Notes: generated by a model not told the origin, from the sequence alone. A stretch of 64,000 nt of DNA from Thalassospira povalilytica (GCF_002844235.1 NZ_PGTS01000004.1:248001-312000); one strand, 5' to 3'; shown: positions 45,622 to 55,501, counted from the first letter of the stretch. A program made the numbers and translations.

Positions 45622-47505
45622 CTAGCCTGGGATTTCACCCGCATGCGCAAGGATTTCCTCGGCCTCGCGGATTTCCTGTTGCTGGGCCCACATTTCCGAA
45701 TATAGCCCGTCCTGTGCCAGCAAATCCTGATGGCGGCCACGTTCGGCCACCTGCCCATCGCGCAGGACAATGATTTCATCGGCATCGATCACGGTGGAAA
45801 GCCTGTGCGCGATCACAAGGGTCGTGTGACCGCGCGATACATCACGCAGGGCCTGCTGAATGTCCTTTTCCGTTCTGGTATCAAGGGCCGATGTTGCCTC
45901 GTCAAAGATCATGATTTTCGGACGTTTGAGCAACATGCGCGCAATCGACACGCGTTGCTTTTCCCCGCCCGAAAGTTTCAGACCACGTTCACCCACCATG
46001 GTTTTGAACCCGTCGGGAAGACCGGCAACAAAACCGTCGATGCTGGCAAGTTTGGCAGCATTTTCGATTTCTTCCTGCGCGGCACCGGGGCGGCCATAGG
46101 AAATGTTATAGGCGATGGTATCGTTAAACAGCACGGTGTCCTGGGGCACGATGCCGATTTCCTGACGCAGTGAATTTTGCGTCACATCGCGGATATCCTG
46201 ACCGTCAACCGTGATCCGCCCGCCCGATACGTCATAGAACCGGAACATCAGACGCGTCAGCGTCGATTTCCCTGCCCCGCTTGGCCCGACCACGGCAACG
46301 GTTTTACCCGCTGGCACCTCAAAGCTGACACCCTTAAGGATCTTTCGATCCGGGTTATAGGAAAAATGAACATCCTCGAACCGGATCGCCGCATCCTTGC
46401 AGGCAAGTGCATTTGCGCCCGGCTTGTCTTCGACTTCCTTGTCGACATCAAGCAACGAGAACATACGTTCCATATCGGTCAGCGACTGTTTGATCTGACG
46501 ATAGACAAAGCCAAGGAAATTGAGCGGCATATAGAGTTGCAGCAAATAGGTATTCACCAGCACAAAGTCGCCCACCGTCATGGTGCCGTCTTTGACCCCC
46601 TGGGCTGCCAGCAACATGTTCAGAACAAGACCGACCGCAATGATCGCACCCTGCCCGACATTGAGCTTGGAAAGCGAAACCTGTGACTGGACTGCTGCAA
46701 TCTCATAGCCCCGCAATGCGGCGTCATACCGTTTTGATTCGTGGGCTTCGTTGTTGAAATACTTGACCGTTTCGTAATTGATCAGACTGTCGATCGCCTT
46801 GGTATTGGCCTCATCGTCGCGCTTGTTCATTTCACGGCGGAACTTCATCCGCCATTCGGTCACGACCAGCGTAAAGACGATATAGATCACGATGGTGACA
46901 AAGGTGATCAGCGCAAACCAAACATCATAAAGCGCCCACAGAATCACCGAGACCATGACAATTTCGAGCAGGGTCGGCAGGATATTGAACAGCATGAAGG
47001 ACAACAGGAATTCGATACCCTTGACCCCGCGTTCAATCGCACGTGACAGCCCGCCCATCTGACGGTCCAGATGAAAGCGCAGCGACAATCCATGAAGATG
47101 TTCAAAAACGCCAAGGGCCGATGTGCGAATGGCCCGCTGGGCCACCTTGGCAAAGATCGCATCGCGCATCTCGCCAAATGCCGCCACCAGAATACGCACA
47201 AGGCCATAACCGACAATCAGCGCAACTGGCACAACGATCAGTGATGTACCATCCGTCCCGCCCGACTGCGCTGCTGATTGCGCGGCATCACCGGCCTTTT
47301 CCCCGCCGCCCAGCGCATCGACCGCGTATTTGTATAATACCGGAATGTAAACGTTTGCGACCTTGGCCCCGACAAGAAACAGCAAGGCCAGAACCACCCG
47401 CGCCTTAAGTTCGACTTCGCCGCGTGGCCACAAATAGGGCAGAAATGTTTTGATAACGCCAAACTCCGCGCGCGCGGTCGGCTGATCGGAACCCATATTT
47501 TTCAA
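45622..47505 (-). CDS. Atm1-type ABC exporter (fused permease and ATPase)
   Basis: A 627-residue half-transporter of the ABCB7/Atm1/HMT1 group, which exports glutathione-linked metal or sulfur species. A membrane domain with six helices (about 40-330) contains the glutathione-binding region typical of the group (for example [14 protein letters not shown], about 240). The ATPase domain (about 375-610) has Walker [11 protein letters not shown], signature [13 protein letters not shown] and Walker [13 protein letters not shown]. The TTG start at 47505 is supported by GGGGA seven bases before it; ATG 47496 is the alternative. It is divergent from proA. Confidence 0.9.
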   Translation of the reverse strand: MKNMGSDQPTARAEFGVIKTFLPYLWPRGEVELKARVVLALLFLVGAKVANVYIPVLYKYAVDALGGGEKAGDAAQSAAQSGGTDGTSLIVVPVALIVGYGLVRILVAAFGEMRDAIFAKVAQRAIRTSALGVFEHLHGLSLRFHLDRQMGGLSRAIERGVKGIEFLLSFMLFNILPTLLEIVMVSVILWALYDVWFALITFVTIVIYIVFTLVVTEWRMKFRREMNKRDDEANTKAIDSLINYETVKYFNNEAHESKRYDAALRGYEIAAVQSQVSLSKLNVGQGAIIAVGLVLNMLLAAQGVKDGTMTVGDFVLVNTYLLQLYMPLNFLGFVYRQIKQSLTDMERMFSLLDVDKEVEDKPGANALACKDAAIRFEDVHFSYNPDRKILKGVSFEVPAGKTVAVVGPSGAGKSTLTRLMFRFYDVSGGRITVDGQDIRDVTQNSLRQEIGIVPQDTVLFNDTIAYNISYGRPGAAQEEIENAAKLASIDGFVAGLPDGFKTMVGERGLKLSGGEKQRVSIARMLLKRPKIMIFDEATSALDTRTEKDIQQALRDVSRGHTTLVIAHRLSTVIDADEIIVLRDGQVAERGRHQDLLAQDGLYSEMWAQQQEIREAEEILAHAGEIPG

Positions 47506-47747
47506 TTTCTTATCCCCAAACAGGTACCGGACAGCATGGCGGGATGCGCACGGTATGTCTTTTCATTCTGTCCCAAACAGATGGACCGGAATGCCCGCTT
47601 TGGCAAGCACGCATGGACGTTTATCCACTTAAGATCATTGCGAACTGCGGGTTTGATGTCTATTTTGCCAATTTGTTGATAAAATCTCAAAACGGCGGGT
47701 TTGACGCAGGTGCGATCAAACCGCTTTCTAGGAACGGAACCAGGACC

Positions 47748-49034
47748 ATGACGGCGCTTGCCAGTATCGAAAGTCAGGACATCGCGACGCTTATGCGCGA
47801 AATGGGCATCAATGCCCGCACCGCTGCACTCGAACTTGCACAGGTCCCGTCAGAACCAAAAGTAGCCGCCCTGAAAACCGCCGCCGCAAAGCTGCGCGAA
47901 AATGCCGCCACCATTCTTGAAGCCAATGCCAAGGATATGGAAGCCGGCCGTGCAAAGGGCCTTACGGCTGCTCTTCTGGACCGTCTTGCCCTTGACGAAG
48001 CCCGGATCGAAGGCATTGCATCGGGTGTCGAAGCGGTCGCGGATCTTCCTGATCCCGTCGGTCGTGAACTGGCCCGCTGGAGCCCGGAACATAACGGGCT
48101 TGATATCGCACGCGTTTCGGTACCGCTTGGCGTGATTGGCATCATTTATGAAAGCCGCCCGAACGTTACCGCCGATGCCGGTGCCATGTGCATAAAATCA
48201 GGCAATGCCGCGATCCTGCGCGGCGGGTCGGAAAGCTTCAACTCGTCGCGCGCGATCTTTGATTGCATGAAAGCCGGCATCATCGAGGCTGGCCTGCCCG
48301 AACATGCAATCCAGATGATCCCGGTGACCGATCGTGCCGCGGTTGGCGAAATGCTGAAACTGTCGGACTATATCGATGTGATCGTGCCGCGCGGGGGCAA
48401 GTCGCTTATTTCGCGCATTACCGATGAAAGCCGCATTCCGCTGTTCAAACATCTTGAAGGCCTTTGCCACACCTATGTCCATGCCAGTGCCGACCCGCAA
48501 AAGGCCGTGGATATCGTGGTCAATGCCAAGATGCGCCGCGTTGGCATTTGTGGTGCGACCGAAACCGTCCTGATTGACAGTTCGGTTGCCGGGCGTCTGT
48601 TGCCCCGTATTGCCGAGGCACTGGTTGCCAAGGGCTGCGAGCTGCGCGGTGATGAAACCGCACAGGCGATTGATGGCCGCATCAAACCGGCAACGGCGGA
48701 TGACTGGGTCACCGAATATCTTGATGCGATTGTCTCGATCAAGGTTGTCTCGGGTGTTGATGAAGCCGTCAATCACATCAACACATATGGTTCACACCAT
48801 ACCGATGCGATCATTGCCGAAAACGCCACCGCCACCGCGACCTTCCTCAACGGGGTTGATTCGGGGATCGTGATTGTCAATGCATCGACCCAGTTTGCCG
48901 ATGGCGGCGAATTTGGCATGGGGGCAGAAATCGGCATTTCGACCGGCAAGCTTCATGCACGCGGTCCGGTCGGAGTCGAACAGCTGACCAGCTATAAATA
49001 CATCGTGCGCGGTCGGGGTCAGACCCGTCCATGA
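47748..49034 (+). CDS. proA: Glutamate-5-semialdehyde dehydrogenase ProA
   Basis: A 428-residue NADPH-dependent reductase converting gamma-glutamyl phosphate to glutamate-5-semialdehyde in proline synthesis. The catalytic Cys lies in VGICGATET (about 266-274). Other family blocks are VPLGVIGIIYESRPNVTADA (first part near 123), AILRGGSE, IVPRGGKSLI and FADGGEFGMGAEIGIST. ATG 47748 is preferred (AGGA five bases before it) over the frame's opening at 47544. It overlaps nadD by four bases and so heads the proA-nadD-rsfS-rlmH run. Confidence 0.95.
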   Translation: MTALASIESQDIATLMREMGINARTAALELAQVPSEPKVAALKTAAAKLRENAATILEANAKDMEAGRAKGLTAALLDRLALDEARIEGIASGVEAVADLPDPVGRELARWSPEHNGLDIARVSVPLGVIGIIYESRPNVTADAGAMCIKSGNAAILRGGSESFNSSRAIFDCMKAGIIEAGLPEHAIQMIPVTDRAAVGEMLKLSDYIDVIVPRGGKSLISRITDESRIPLFKHLEGLCHTYVHASADPQKAVDIVVNAKMRRVGICGATETVLIDSSVAGRLLPRIAEALVAKGCELRGDETAQAIDGRIKPATADDWVTEYLDAIVSIKVVSGVDEAVNHINTYGSHHTDAIIAENATATATFLNGVDSGIVIVNASTQFADGGEFGMGAEIGISTGKLHARGPVGVEQLTSYKYIVRGRGQTRP

Positions 49035-49639
49035 GCGTCCCTGCGCCAAGATCGCATGTCGCACCAAAACGCGTCGGATTGCTGGGCGGGTCATTCAACC
49101 CCGCCCATGAAGGGCACCTTCATATATCACTAGAAGCGTTGAAACGCCTGCAATTGGACGCGGTTTGGTGGCTGGTATCCCCGCAGAACCCGCTTAAGTC
49201 CAGAACCGGTATGGCCGACCTTGCCGATCGCTTTGATTCTGCACTGATGATGGCAAAGCATCCCCGCATTGTTGTTTCTGCAATTGAAACCGAGCTTGGA
49301 ACCCGCTATACGGCCGACACTCTTGCAGCCTTGCAACGTCGTTTTACCCAAACACGGTTCGTTTGGCTGATGGGAGCAGACAACCTGGCTCAGTTCCATA
49401 AATGGAAATGGTGGGACAGGTTGATTTTACGTGCTCCCATTGCGGTTATCGACCGTGAGGGGTATTCTAACAAGGCATTGTCCGGAACCGCCGCGCGCCG
49501 TATGGAACGCTGGCGTATTCCCATGGACAGGGCGGGTTTGCTGGCCGATCTTGATGTTCCGGCCTGGGTATACCTGCCGATCAAGCGCCATCCGGCCTCT
49601 TCGACCGCAATTCGCGCCGAAGGCAGATGGCAGGTGTAA
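49031..49639 (+). CDS. nadD: Nicotinate-nucleotide adenylyltransferase NadD
   Basis: A 202-residue enzyme that adenylates nicotinic acid mononucleotide to deamido-NAD. The nucleotidyltransferase motif GGSFNPAHEGHL is at 19-30, with the (H/T)xGH element HEGH. The second signature is SSTAIRAEG near the C-terminus (family form SSTxIR). WLMGADNLAQFHKWKWW (about 115-131) is also typical. Its start overlaps the proA stop by four bases. Confidence 0.94.
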   Translation: MSVPAPRSHVAPKRVGLLGGSFNPAHEGHLHISLEALKRLQLDAVWWLVSPQNPLKSRTGMADLADRFDSALMMAKHPRIVVSAIETELGTRYTADTLAALQRRFTQTRFVWLMGADNLAQFHKWKWWDRLILRAPIAVIDREGYSNKALSGTAARRMERWRIPMDRAGLLADLDVPAWVYLPIKRHPASSTAIRAEGRWQV

Positions 49640-50082
49640 GCAACACGGAGAGGTGCGTTTCGGGTTATCCGACCATCCCGTGGAAAGTTAAGGTGGCGAC
49701 CATAGGTACCGCAAAACAAACTCTGAAGCCGGGCGAAATGCTTGCGCTGATCCAGAGATCGCTCGAAGACGACAAGGCAGAAGACCTTGTCACCATTGAT
49801 CTGACCGATAAAACCTCCCTTGCCGATCATATGATCATTGCAACCGGCTCGTCATCACGTCGTGTGGCAGCCATGGCAGAACATATTGTCGAAGCTATCA
49901 AGGATGCCGGTCAGGGCCGTGCCCAGGCAGAGGGCAAGGAACAGGGTGACTGGGTTCTGGTTGATACCGGCGATGTCATCGTTCATCTGTTCCGTCCGGA
50001 AGTTCGCGCCTTCTACAACATCGAAGAGATGTGGGGCGTTGAAAACCCGGCTCTGAAACAGCAGGCAGCGCGGCTGTATTAA
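49627..50082 (+). CDS. rsfS: Ribosome silencing factor RsfS
   Basis: RsfS binds ribosomal protein L14 and blocks joining of subunits during starvation. The family core is KAEDLVTIDLTDKTSLADHMIIATGSSSRRV (in parts from about 51), DWVLVDTGDVIVHLF (about 110-124) and FYNIEEMW. The ATG at 49627 overlaps nadD by 13 bases and has GAAGG before it. A GTG at 49693 would give a 129-residue form closer to the usual start and is equally plausible. The nadD-rsfS-rlmH order is common in proteobacteria. Confidence 0.92.
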   Translation: MAGVSNTERCVSGYPTIPWKVKVATIGTAKQTLKPGEMLALIQRSLEDDKAEDLVTIDLTDKTSLADHMIIATGSSSRRVAAMAEHIVEAIKDAGQGRAQAEGKEQGDWVLVDTGDVIVHLFRPEVRAFYNIEEMWGVENPALKQQAARLY

Positions 50083-50158
50083 CAGCCCGCGCTGTTTGGC
50101 GCCTGCCCGTTGCGGGCGTCACTGAACAGATATCTGCATAACGGTCTGGATCTGAGAC

Positions 50159-50617
50159 ATGCAAATTACCCTTGCTGCGGTCGGGCGGATGAAAGCCGGC
50201 CCCGAAAAAGATCTGTTTGACCATTATGCAGCCCGGCTGCGCTGGCCCTTTGCCGTACGCGAAGTCGAAGAAAAGAAAAAACTCCCCCCCAATCAGCTCA
50301 AAGACCGCGAAGCAGAATTGCTGCTTGGCGCCATACCCGACAACGCGTTCCTGATTGCCCTTGATGAACGCGGCAAGGAATATGGTTCGATCGAGTTTGC
50401 CCAAAAACTCGAAGGCTGGATGGATCAGTATGCTGGCAATATCGCCTTTGCCATTGGCGGGGCAGACGGACATGGCGCGGCCCTTAAATCCCGCGCCAAT
50501 ACGTTGTGGTCACTGGGCAAGGCGACCTGGCCGCATATGCTGGTGCGCGCACTGATCGCCGAACAGCTGTTCCGCGCACATGCTATCCAGACCAACCACC
50601 CCTATCACCGCGAATAA
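50159..50617 (+). CDS. rlmH: 23S rRNA pseudouridine-1915 N3-methyltransferase RlmH
   Basis: A 152-residue SPOUT methyltransferase that modifies pseudouridine 1915 in helix 69 of 23S rRNA. The knot region contains IALDERGKEYGSIEFAQKL (about 61-79), FAIGGADGHG (about 98-107) and the C-terminal WPHMLVRALIAEQLFRAHAI, with the final residues HPYHRE, the last three essential in E. coli. Length equals the family's 150-160. It ends the proA-nadD-rsfS-rlmH run. Confidence 0.95.
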   Translation: MQITLAAVGRMKAGPEKDLFDHYAARLRWPFAVREVEEKKKLPPNQLKDREAELLLGAIPDNAFLIALDERGKEYGSIEFAQKLEGWMDQYAGNIAFAIGGADGHGAALKSRANTLWSLGKATWPHMLVRALIAEQLFRAHAIQTNHPYHRE

Positions 50618-50713
50618 AATATCGGGTGCACTGCACCCCCTGTCCTGACGACCTTTTCGTTCAGATCGCAACGGATGACCGAGTGAAGAAATCGCTTCTC
50701 TCGTTTTTCGTGC

Positions 50714-50730
50714 ATGTTGCCTTGCAACAT
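50714..50730. promoter_or_regulatory. Inverted repeat ATGTTGC-CTT-GCAACAT before the first receptor gene
   Basis: A perfect 7-3-7 inverted repeat about 86 bases before the ATG of the first receptor fusion. A near-identical copy lies before the second receptor gene (52701-52717), and a related repeat lies before the SDR gene (58163-58181). Operator function is inferred from position and repetition. Confidence 0.5.
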
Positions 50731-50794
50731 ATCGCCATTCCCGCTAACATTTTCATCACAAGAAAAAAACATTCCCAATATCAAAAATACTCTT

Positions 50795-50811
50795 GGGTAG
50801 TGGCGAGGCTT
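50795..50811 (+). promoter_or_regulatory. Conserved leader and ribosome site of the receptor genes (first copy)
   Basis: GGGTAGTGGCGAGGCTT ends five bases before the ATG at 50817 and recurs with one change at 52771-52787. The GAGG part is the ribosome-binding site. The conservation shows that the duplication included the 5' untranslated region. Confidence 0.5.
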
Positions 50812-50816
50812 TGAAA

Positions 50817-52586
50817 ATGGAACAAACCGTCTTTTCGGCAGATCAGGCCGCCGATGACGCGCGCAATGGTGGTGCATCCGAAGCACAGATCAGGGATCTG
50901 ATGCGCGGCATTTCAGCTGCCCTTGATTACATTCAGCATCTTCTGGAATTTGCCAATACGGCCGGCGAAAGCCAGGACAGCCTGATGCGCGAGATTGATG
51001 TGCGATCAAACAATTTGCGGGCCGGGCTTGATGAAACCCGCCGTGAAATTGCCAACAGCACCGACGTTGCCCACGAAGTTCAAAACACCACCCGATCAAC
51101 CGTTGCCAGCAAGACCGACGCCATCCGCACCGATCTTGAACGCATCAGCGCCGAACTTGAAACCAAGGCCGAAGGCGCCAACAAGGTTCTGGGCGCGATC
51201 GAGGATATCGGCAAGGGCATCAAACTTCTGGCGCTCAATGCTGCCATCGAAGCGGCCCGGGCCGGGGATCACGGGCGGGGCTTTGCCGTTGTCGCCAAGG
51301 AAGTCGGCAATCTGGCCCAAAGCACCATGCAACGCACCAACGAGGCAGTCGATCTGATTGACCTGTCGGAAGTCACACAGGCACTGCGCAAAAGCATGGC
51401 CAATATCGGCAGCGACCTTGACAGTCTGGGCAGCGAGATCGAAGCATCCCTTGCCACGCTTCAGGAACGGTTTGCCAATATGTCCGAACGGCTTTCGGAC
51501 ATTTCCGAACATAACCAGGTGGTGTTTGAATTGCTGTCAGGCAGCAAGGATGCATCGGCCCGCACCCGCAACAAGGTGACCTGGGCGCGGACCGATACCA
51601 GAACACTGGCCACCACATTGGCCGATGCCGGAACAGCCCAGCAAAAACTTGCAGGCTTTTTGAAAACCAACCACCTGCATGATGACCCAACCTTTGACCG
51701 GCTGGCTGATATCAAGGCGCGCGGTAAAATCCGCATTGCCATCGAACCGGCCTTTGTCGGGTTGTCATTCCGCCTTAGACCCGGGGATCCGTTGCGCGGA
51801 CTGGATGCGGACTATGCGCGCGCACTGGCAAAATGGCTTGGTGTGGAATGTGAATTTGTTGAACATCCTTGGGATTTGCTGACCGAACTTCTGTTTGTCG
51901 GCACCAAACCGGGCAGCCCCACCGCCGATGTGGTCTGGAGCGCCCTGCCACCAAGTGAGTTTTACAAAGGTGTCGCCTATTCGGATACTTATACCTATCT
52001 GAATTTTGCGCTATGTCGCCGGGCTGCCAATAGCAGCATCAACCGCCTCGCCGATCTTGATGGCAAGGTTCTTGGCATCATCAATGATCCGGTGGCCTTT
52101 ACCGTCCTTGAAGAACAGGGGCTTCGCTGGGCAGGAAATGAAAACAAGCCCGGCGGTATCGCCAGATTGTCCAATCTGATCGCCTATAGCGACCAGACCC
52201 GCCTGCATGATGCCCTGGCCGACGGGGCCGTTGATGCCTTTGCGGTGGATCAGCCGATTTTCCACTGGGCGGCCAACAACCCCGAAAGCCCCTGGCACGG
52301 CCGGATCGAAGTTCTGCCGGGCAATATCCTGCCCTTGCCTTACTATTATACCGCGGCGGTCGCGGCCGATCCGTCATCATATAACCTGCTTGCCGCGATC
52401 AATGAATTCATCGCCGGGTTCCGCCCCACTCCGGAACGGGCCGCCATTGAAAAACTGTGGCAGGGACAGGCCATCAATCATCATCTGACCTACAAGGATG
52501 AAGCGGGCAATCTGATCGGCGCGGACGAACTTGAAACGCTTTATCACGCCCATTGCCGCAAACACGGCATCCGGATTGACGCATAA
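50817..52586 (+). CDS. Soluble chemoreceptor-tip / solute-binding domain fusion protein, first paralogue
   Basis: A 589-residue protein. Residues 25-240 are helical and carry the chemoreceptor signalling tip: [19 protein letters not shown] (136-153), then [17 protein letters not shown] (154-170). Residues about 295-560 match the family 3 periplasmic solute-binding fold ([42 protein letters not shown]). There is no signal peptide, no transmembrane helix and no HAMP domain, so the binding domain should lie in the cytoplasm. The Arg that grips amino-acid carboxylates in this fold is not apparent at [11 protein letters not shown]. It probably couples to CheW/CheA and senses an internal metabolite (inference). 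ATG 50817 is chosen over 50793 for the GAGG site. Confidence 0.85.
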   Translation: MEQTVFSADQAADDARNGGASEAQIRDLMRGISAALDYIQHLLEFANTAGESQDSLMREIDVRSNNLRAGLDETRREIANSTDVAHEVQNTTRSTVASKTDAIRTDLERISAELETKAEGANKVLGAIEDIGKGIKLLALNAAIEAARAGDHGRGFAVVAKEVGNLAQSTMQRTNEAVDLIDLSEVTQALRKSMANIGSDLDSLGSEIEASLATLQERFANMSERLSDISEHNQVVFELLSGSKDASARTRNKVTWARTDTRTLATTLADAGTAQQKLAGFLKTNHLHDDPTFDRLADIKARGKIRIAIEPAFVGLSFRLRPGDPLRGLDADYARALAKWLGVECEFVEHPWDLLTELLFVGTKPGSPTADVVWSALPPSEFYKGVAYSDTYTYLNFALCRRAANSSINRLADLDGKVLGIINDPVAFTVLEEQGLRWAGNENKPGGIARLSNLIAYSDQTRLHDALADGAVDAFAVDQPIFHWAANNPESPWHGRIEVLPGNILPLPYYYTAAVAADPSSYNLLAAINEFIAGFRPTPERAAIEKLWQGQAINHHLTYKDEAGNLIGADELETLYHAHCRKHGIRIDA

Positions 52587-52593
52587 GGCAACA

Positions 52594-52639
52594 TGATCAC
52601 GGCATCGCCGGGCGTTCAGTCCGGACGATGCCGTGATCA
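52594..52639. repeat. Long inverted repeat between the two receptor genes
   Basis: TGATCACGGCATCG (52594-52607) pairs perfectly with CGATGCCGTGATCA (52626-52639); the loop contains a second CCGG/CCGG pairing. It begins seven bases after the stop of the first receptor gene. No T run follows, so it may act as an mRNA-stability or processing hairpin rather than a classical terminator. Confidence 0.65.
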
Positions 52640-52700
52640 ACCCGCAACACCCCCAAAACAGATCACCACCGTCACAGATCCTGTTTCGCAAATTCATAAT

Positions 52701-52717
52701 ATGCTGCCTTGCAACAT
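52701..52717. promoter_or_regulatory. Inverted repeat ATGCTGC-CTT-GCAACAT before the second receptor gene
   Basis: Differs at one position from the repeat at 50714-50730 and stands at a similar distance (75 bases) from the start codon. The shared part includes the ten bases CTTGCAACAT. Confidence 0.5.
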
Positions 52718-52770
52718 AACTCGCCCGACGGTAGTGTTTCCCTAAAAGAAATAATTATTCCTAATTCAAC

Positions 52771-52787
52771 GGGTAGTGGTGAGGCTT
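52771..52787 (+). promoter_or_regulatory. Conserved leader and ribosome site of the receptor genes (second copy)
   Basis: GGGTAGTGGTGAGGCTT, five bases before the ATG at 52793, matches 50795-50811 except for one base. Confidence 0.5.
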
Positions 52788-52792
52788 GAAGT

Positions 52793-54628
52793 ATGGAAGA
52801 GACCATTCTGGCACCGCGTGATGACAGCATCACGCAAGATGATCACGTTTCGACACCCCAACAACATGATGCATCCGGCTTGGCAAAGGATGCAGAAACC
52901 GAAGAAAAATCCACGGCAAGTTCAAATGATCTTGCCCCGCTGATGCGCGGGATATCTTCGGCACTGGATTATATCGAACATCTTTTGACATTCGCCAATA
53001 CGGCGGGCGAAAGCCAGGACAGCCTGATGCGCGAAATTGATGTCCGGTCCAATAACCTTCGTACCGGCCTTGATCAGACCAAACGCGAAATTGACGAAAG
53101 TACCGCGACCGCCAGCACGGTTCAGGATGCCACCCGCACCACCGTTTCATCCAAGACCGATGCCATTCGAAGCGACCTTGAAAAGATCAGCCAGGACCTT
53201 GAAACCAAGGCCGAAGGTGCAACCAAGGTGCTGAGTGCGATCGAAGATATCGGCAAGGGCATCAAGCTTTTGGCGCTCAATGCCACGATCGAGGCGGCAC
53301 GCGCTGGCGAACACGGGCGCGGTTTCGCCGTCGTCGCCAAGGAAGTCGGCAATCTGGCCCAAAGCACCATGCAGCGCACCAACGAGGCGGTCGATCTGAT
53401 TGACCTGTCTGACGTAACCCGGTCCTTGCGCGAAAGCATGGCAAATATCGGAAGCGACCTTGACAGTCTTGGCAGCGAAATCGAAGAAGCCCTTGGCGGG
53501 CTTAAGGATCGTTTTGCTGCGATGTCGGGGCGCCTTGACCATATCAGCGGCCATAATCAGGTTGTTTTTGAACTGCTTGATGCCAGCAAGGAATCATCGG
53601 CACGCACCCGCAGCAAGGTTTCCTGGGCCACCGGCGAAATTGGCAACCTGTCGGCCTGCACCACCGAGGACGCCGCGACCAGCGCCAAGCTTTCGCAGTT
53701 TTTGCGCAGCAATCATATCCATGATGACCCGGCCTATGACCGGCTGGCAGATATCAAGTCACGTGGCAAAATCCGGATTGCGATTGATCCGGCATTGGTC
53801 GGCGCATCATTCCGCCCCCAAAAGAACGGCCCGCTGCACGGCATTGATATCGACTATGCCCACGCCTTTGCCAAATCGATCGGCGTTGCCTGCGAATTTG
53901 TCGAACATCCCTGGGATTTGCTGACCGAATTGCTGTTTGCCGGCAAAAAGGCCGGGCAACCGCCCGCCGATGTTGTGTGGTGTGCATTGCCACCGAGCGA
54001 CTTTTACAAGGGTGTCGCCTTTTCAGATACCTACACCTATCTTAACTTTTCGCTGATCCGGCGTCCGGAAAACACATCGATCAATACAATCGCCGACCTC
54101 GAAGGCAAGGTTCTTGGAACGGTCAATGACCCGGCCGCCCTTGCGGTTCTTGAAGATGTCGGATTGCGCTGGGCCGATAATGAAAACAAGCCCGGCGGCA
54201 TTGCCAAACTGTCGAACATGATTGCCTATGGCGATATTTCGCGGGTTCATGATGCGGTTGCGACCGGTGCGATTGATGCCTTTGCAGGCGACCATCCGGT
54301 CTTTCACTGGGCATCAAGCAACCCGCAAAGCCCGTGGCACGGGCGGCTTGAAGTCCTGCCCAAACCGATCCTGCCCCATCCGTTCTTCTATGTCGCGGCC
54401 GTCGCGGCCGACCCGGCTTCCTATACGCTGTTATGCGCGATCAATGATTTCATTGCCCGGTTCCGCACCACCCCGGAACGGGCCGCGATTGAAAAGCTGT
54501 GGCAGGGTGAGGCCATAAATCATCACCTGACCTACAAGGACGAAGCCGGCAATCTGATCGGGGCCGACGAACTTGCCAACAGCTATCAGGCCCATTGTCG
54601 GAAATTCAACATCGATCCGGCGAAATAA
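52793..54628 (+). CDS. Soluble chemoreceptor-tip / solute-binding domain fusion protein, second paralogue
   Basis: A 611-residue tandem paralogue of the preceding gene, similar along its whole length apart from the first 45 residues, which are a longer acidic tail. The signalling tip is [19 protein letters not shown] (about 157-175) followed by [17 protein letters not shown]. It differs from its partner by Thr for Ala in ALNA(T/A)IEAARAG. The solute-binding domain (about 315-580) keeps the same odd PPSDFYKG segment. No signal peptide or membrane span. Sequence differences concentrate in the binding domain and N-terminus, suggesting different ligands. A hairpin immediately follows, then the DeoR gene. 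Confidence 0.85.
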   Translation: MEETILAPRDDSITQDDHVSTPQQHDASGLAKDAETEEKSTASSNDLAPLMRGISSALDYIEHLLTFANTAGESQDSLMREIDVRSNNLRTGLDQTKREIDESTATASTVQDATRTTVSSKTDAIRSDLEKISQDLETKAEGATKVLSAIEDIGKGIKLLALNATIEAARAGEHGRGFAVVAKEVGNLAQSTMQRTNEAVDLIDLSDVTRSLRESMANIGSDLDSLGSEIEEALGGLKDRFAAMSGRLDHISGHNQVVFELLDASKESSARTRSKVSWATGEIGNLSACTTEDAATSAKLSQFLRSNHIHDDPAYDRLADIKSRGKIRIAIDPALVGASFRPQKNGPLHGIDIDYAHAFAKSIGVACEFVEHPWDLLTELLFAGKKAGQPPADVVWCALPPSDFYKGVAFSDTYTYLNFSLIRRPENTSINTIADLEGKVLGTVNDPAALAVLEDVGLRWADNENKPGGIAKLSNMIAYGDISRVHDAVATGAIDAFAGDHPVFHWASSNPQSPWHGRLEVLPKPILPHPFFYVAAVAADPASYTLLCAINDFIARFRTTPERAAIEKLWQGEAINHHLTYKDEAGNLIGADELANSYQAHCRKFNIDPAK

Positions 54629-54653
54629 GGCGGGGCACCCCATACAACACGCT

Positions 54654-54687
54654 GGCGCGATGATGGTATCGGCACTATCATCGCGCC
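54654..54687 (+). terminator. Hairpin ending at the deoR-type start codon
   Basis: GGCGCGATGAT (54654-54664) pairs with ATCATCGCGCC (54677-54687), and the next base is the A of the ATG at 54688. It lacks a T run. It may reduce read-through from the receptor gene or mask the start of the regulator, which has no visible Shine-Dalgarno sequence. Confidence 0.5.
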
Positions 54688-55452
54688 ATGGCAACAAACA
54701 AAAAATCCCTGCGACAACAACGCATTCTGCGTGAACTTGACCATGAACCGTCCCTGCGGATCATTGATCTGGCAGACCGTCTTTCCGTGTCGACAGAAAC
54801 CATCCGGCGCGACTTTGACGAACTGACCCAACAGGGATTGATCAACCGCACCTATGGCGGGGCGGTGCGTCGCCAGTCAAGCGAGCCGGGACTTAATGAA
54901 CGCCACAAACTTCATATCGCCGAACGTGAACTGATTGCCCGCCACGCCATGCCTGTACTGGCCGGGACCCGCCATATCATGATCGGATCGGGTGCGACCA
55001 CGGTCCATGTTGCCAAACGGTTGGCCGTAACCATGAATGACCTGACAGTCATCACCCATTCATTCGGGGTGGCAACGGTTCTTGCCATCAACCCGACCAT
55101 CCGGGTCATCATGGCACCGGGCCTTTATCACGCCCAGGAAGGCGCGATGCATGGTGCGCAAACCATCCGTTTTCTTGAAAATTATCGGGTGGAATGGGCG
55201 ATCCTTGGCGCCAGCGGCCTTGATGAAGATGGCGCAAGCGACGCCCTGATCGAAGCATCCGAAGTCTATGCCGTCATGATGGAACGGGCGACACGGTCCA
55301 TGATCGTTGCCGACCATACCAAATTCAATCAGGCCTTCCCGGCGCGCTATTGCGACTGGGGAAATGTCGATATCCTGATCAGTGATCAGACACCACCCGG
55401 ATCCCTTGGCGATACCATCCGCGATACCGGTTGCCTGATCAAGGCCGGCTGA
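54688..55452 (+). CDS. DeoR/GlpR-family transcriptional regulator
   Basis: A 254-residue repressor-type regulator. The N-terminal winged helix shows RQQRILRELDHEPSLRIIDLADRLSVSTETIRRDFDEL (in parts from about 8), the DeoR signature. The C-terminal effector-binding sugar-isomerase-like domain (about 85-240) has GSGATTVHVAKRL, ILGASGLDEDGA and the ADHTKFNQAFPAR stretch. Effectors of this family are usually phosphorylated metabolites. It is convergent with the lyase-kinase operon and downstream of the receptor genes, and may control them. No Shine-Dalgarno sequence precedes the ATG. Confidence 0.92.
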   Translation: MATNKKSLRQQRILRELDHEPSLRIIDLADRLSVSTETIRRDFDELTQQGLINRTYGGAVRRQSSEPGLNERHKLHIAERELIARHAMPVLAGTRHIMIGSGATTVHVAKRLAVTMNDLTVITHSFGVATVLAINPTIRVIMAPGLYHAQEGAMHGAQTIRFLENYRVEWAILGASGLDEDGASDALIEASEVYAVMMERATRSMIVADHTKFNQAFPARYCDWGNVDILISDQTPPGSLGDTIRDTGCLIKAG

Positions 55453-55501
55453 CTGCCAAGTGCTGATTGCTGATTGCCGATGTGCCGATCGCCCCAACCG
55501 A

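Noticed and set aside
50624-50638. Palindrome GGGTGCA-C-TGCACCC after rlmH as a terminator
   Set aside because: One-base spacer and no T run make a working terminator unlikely.
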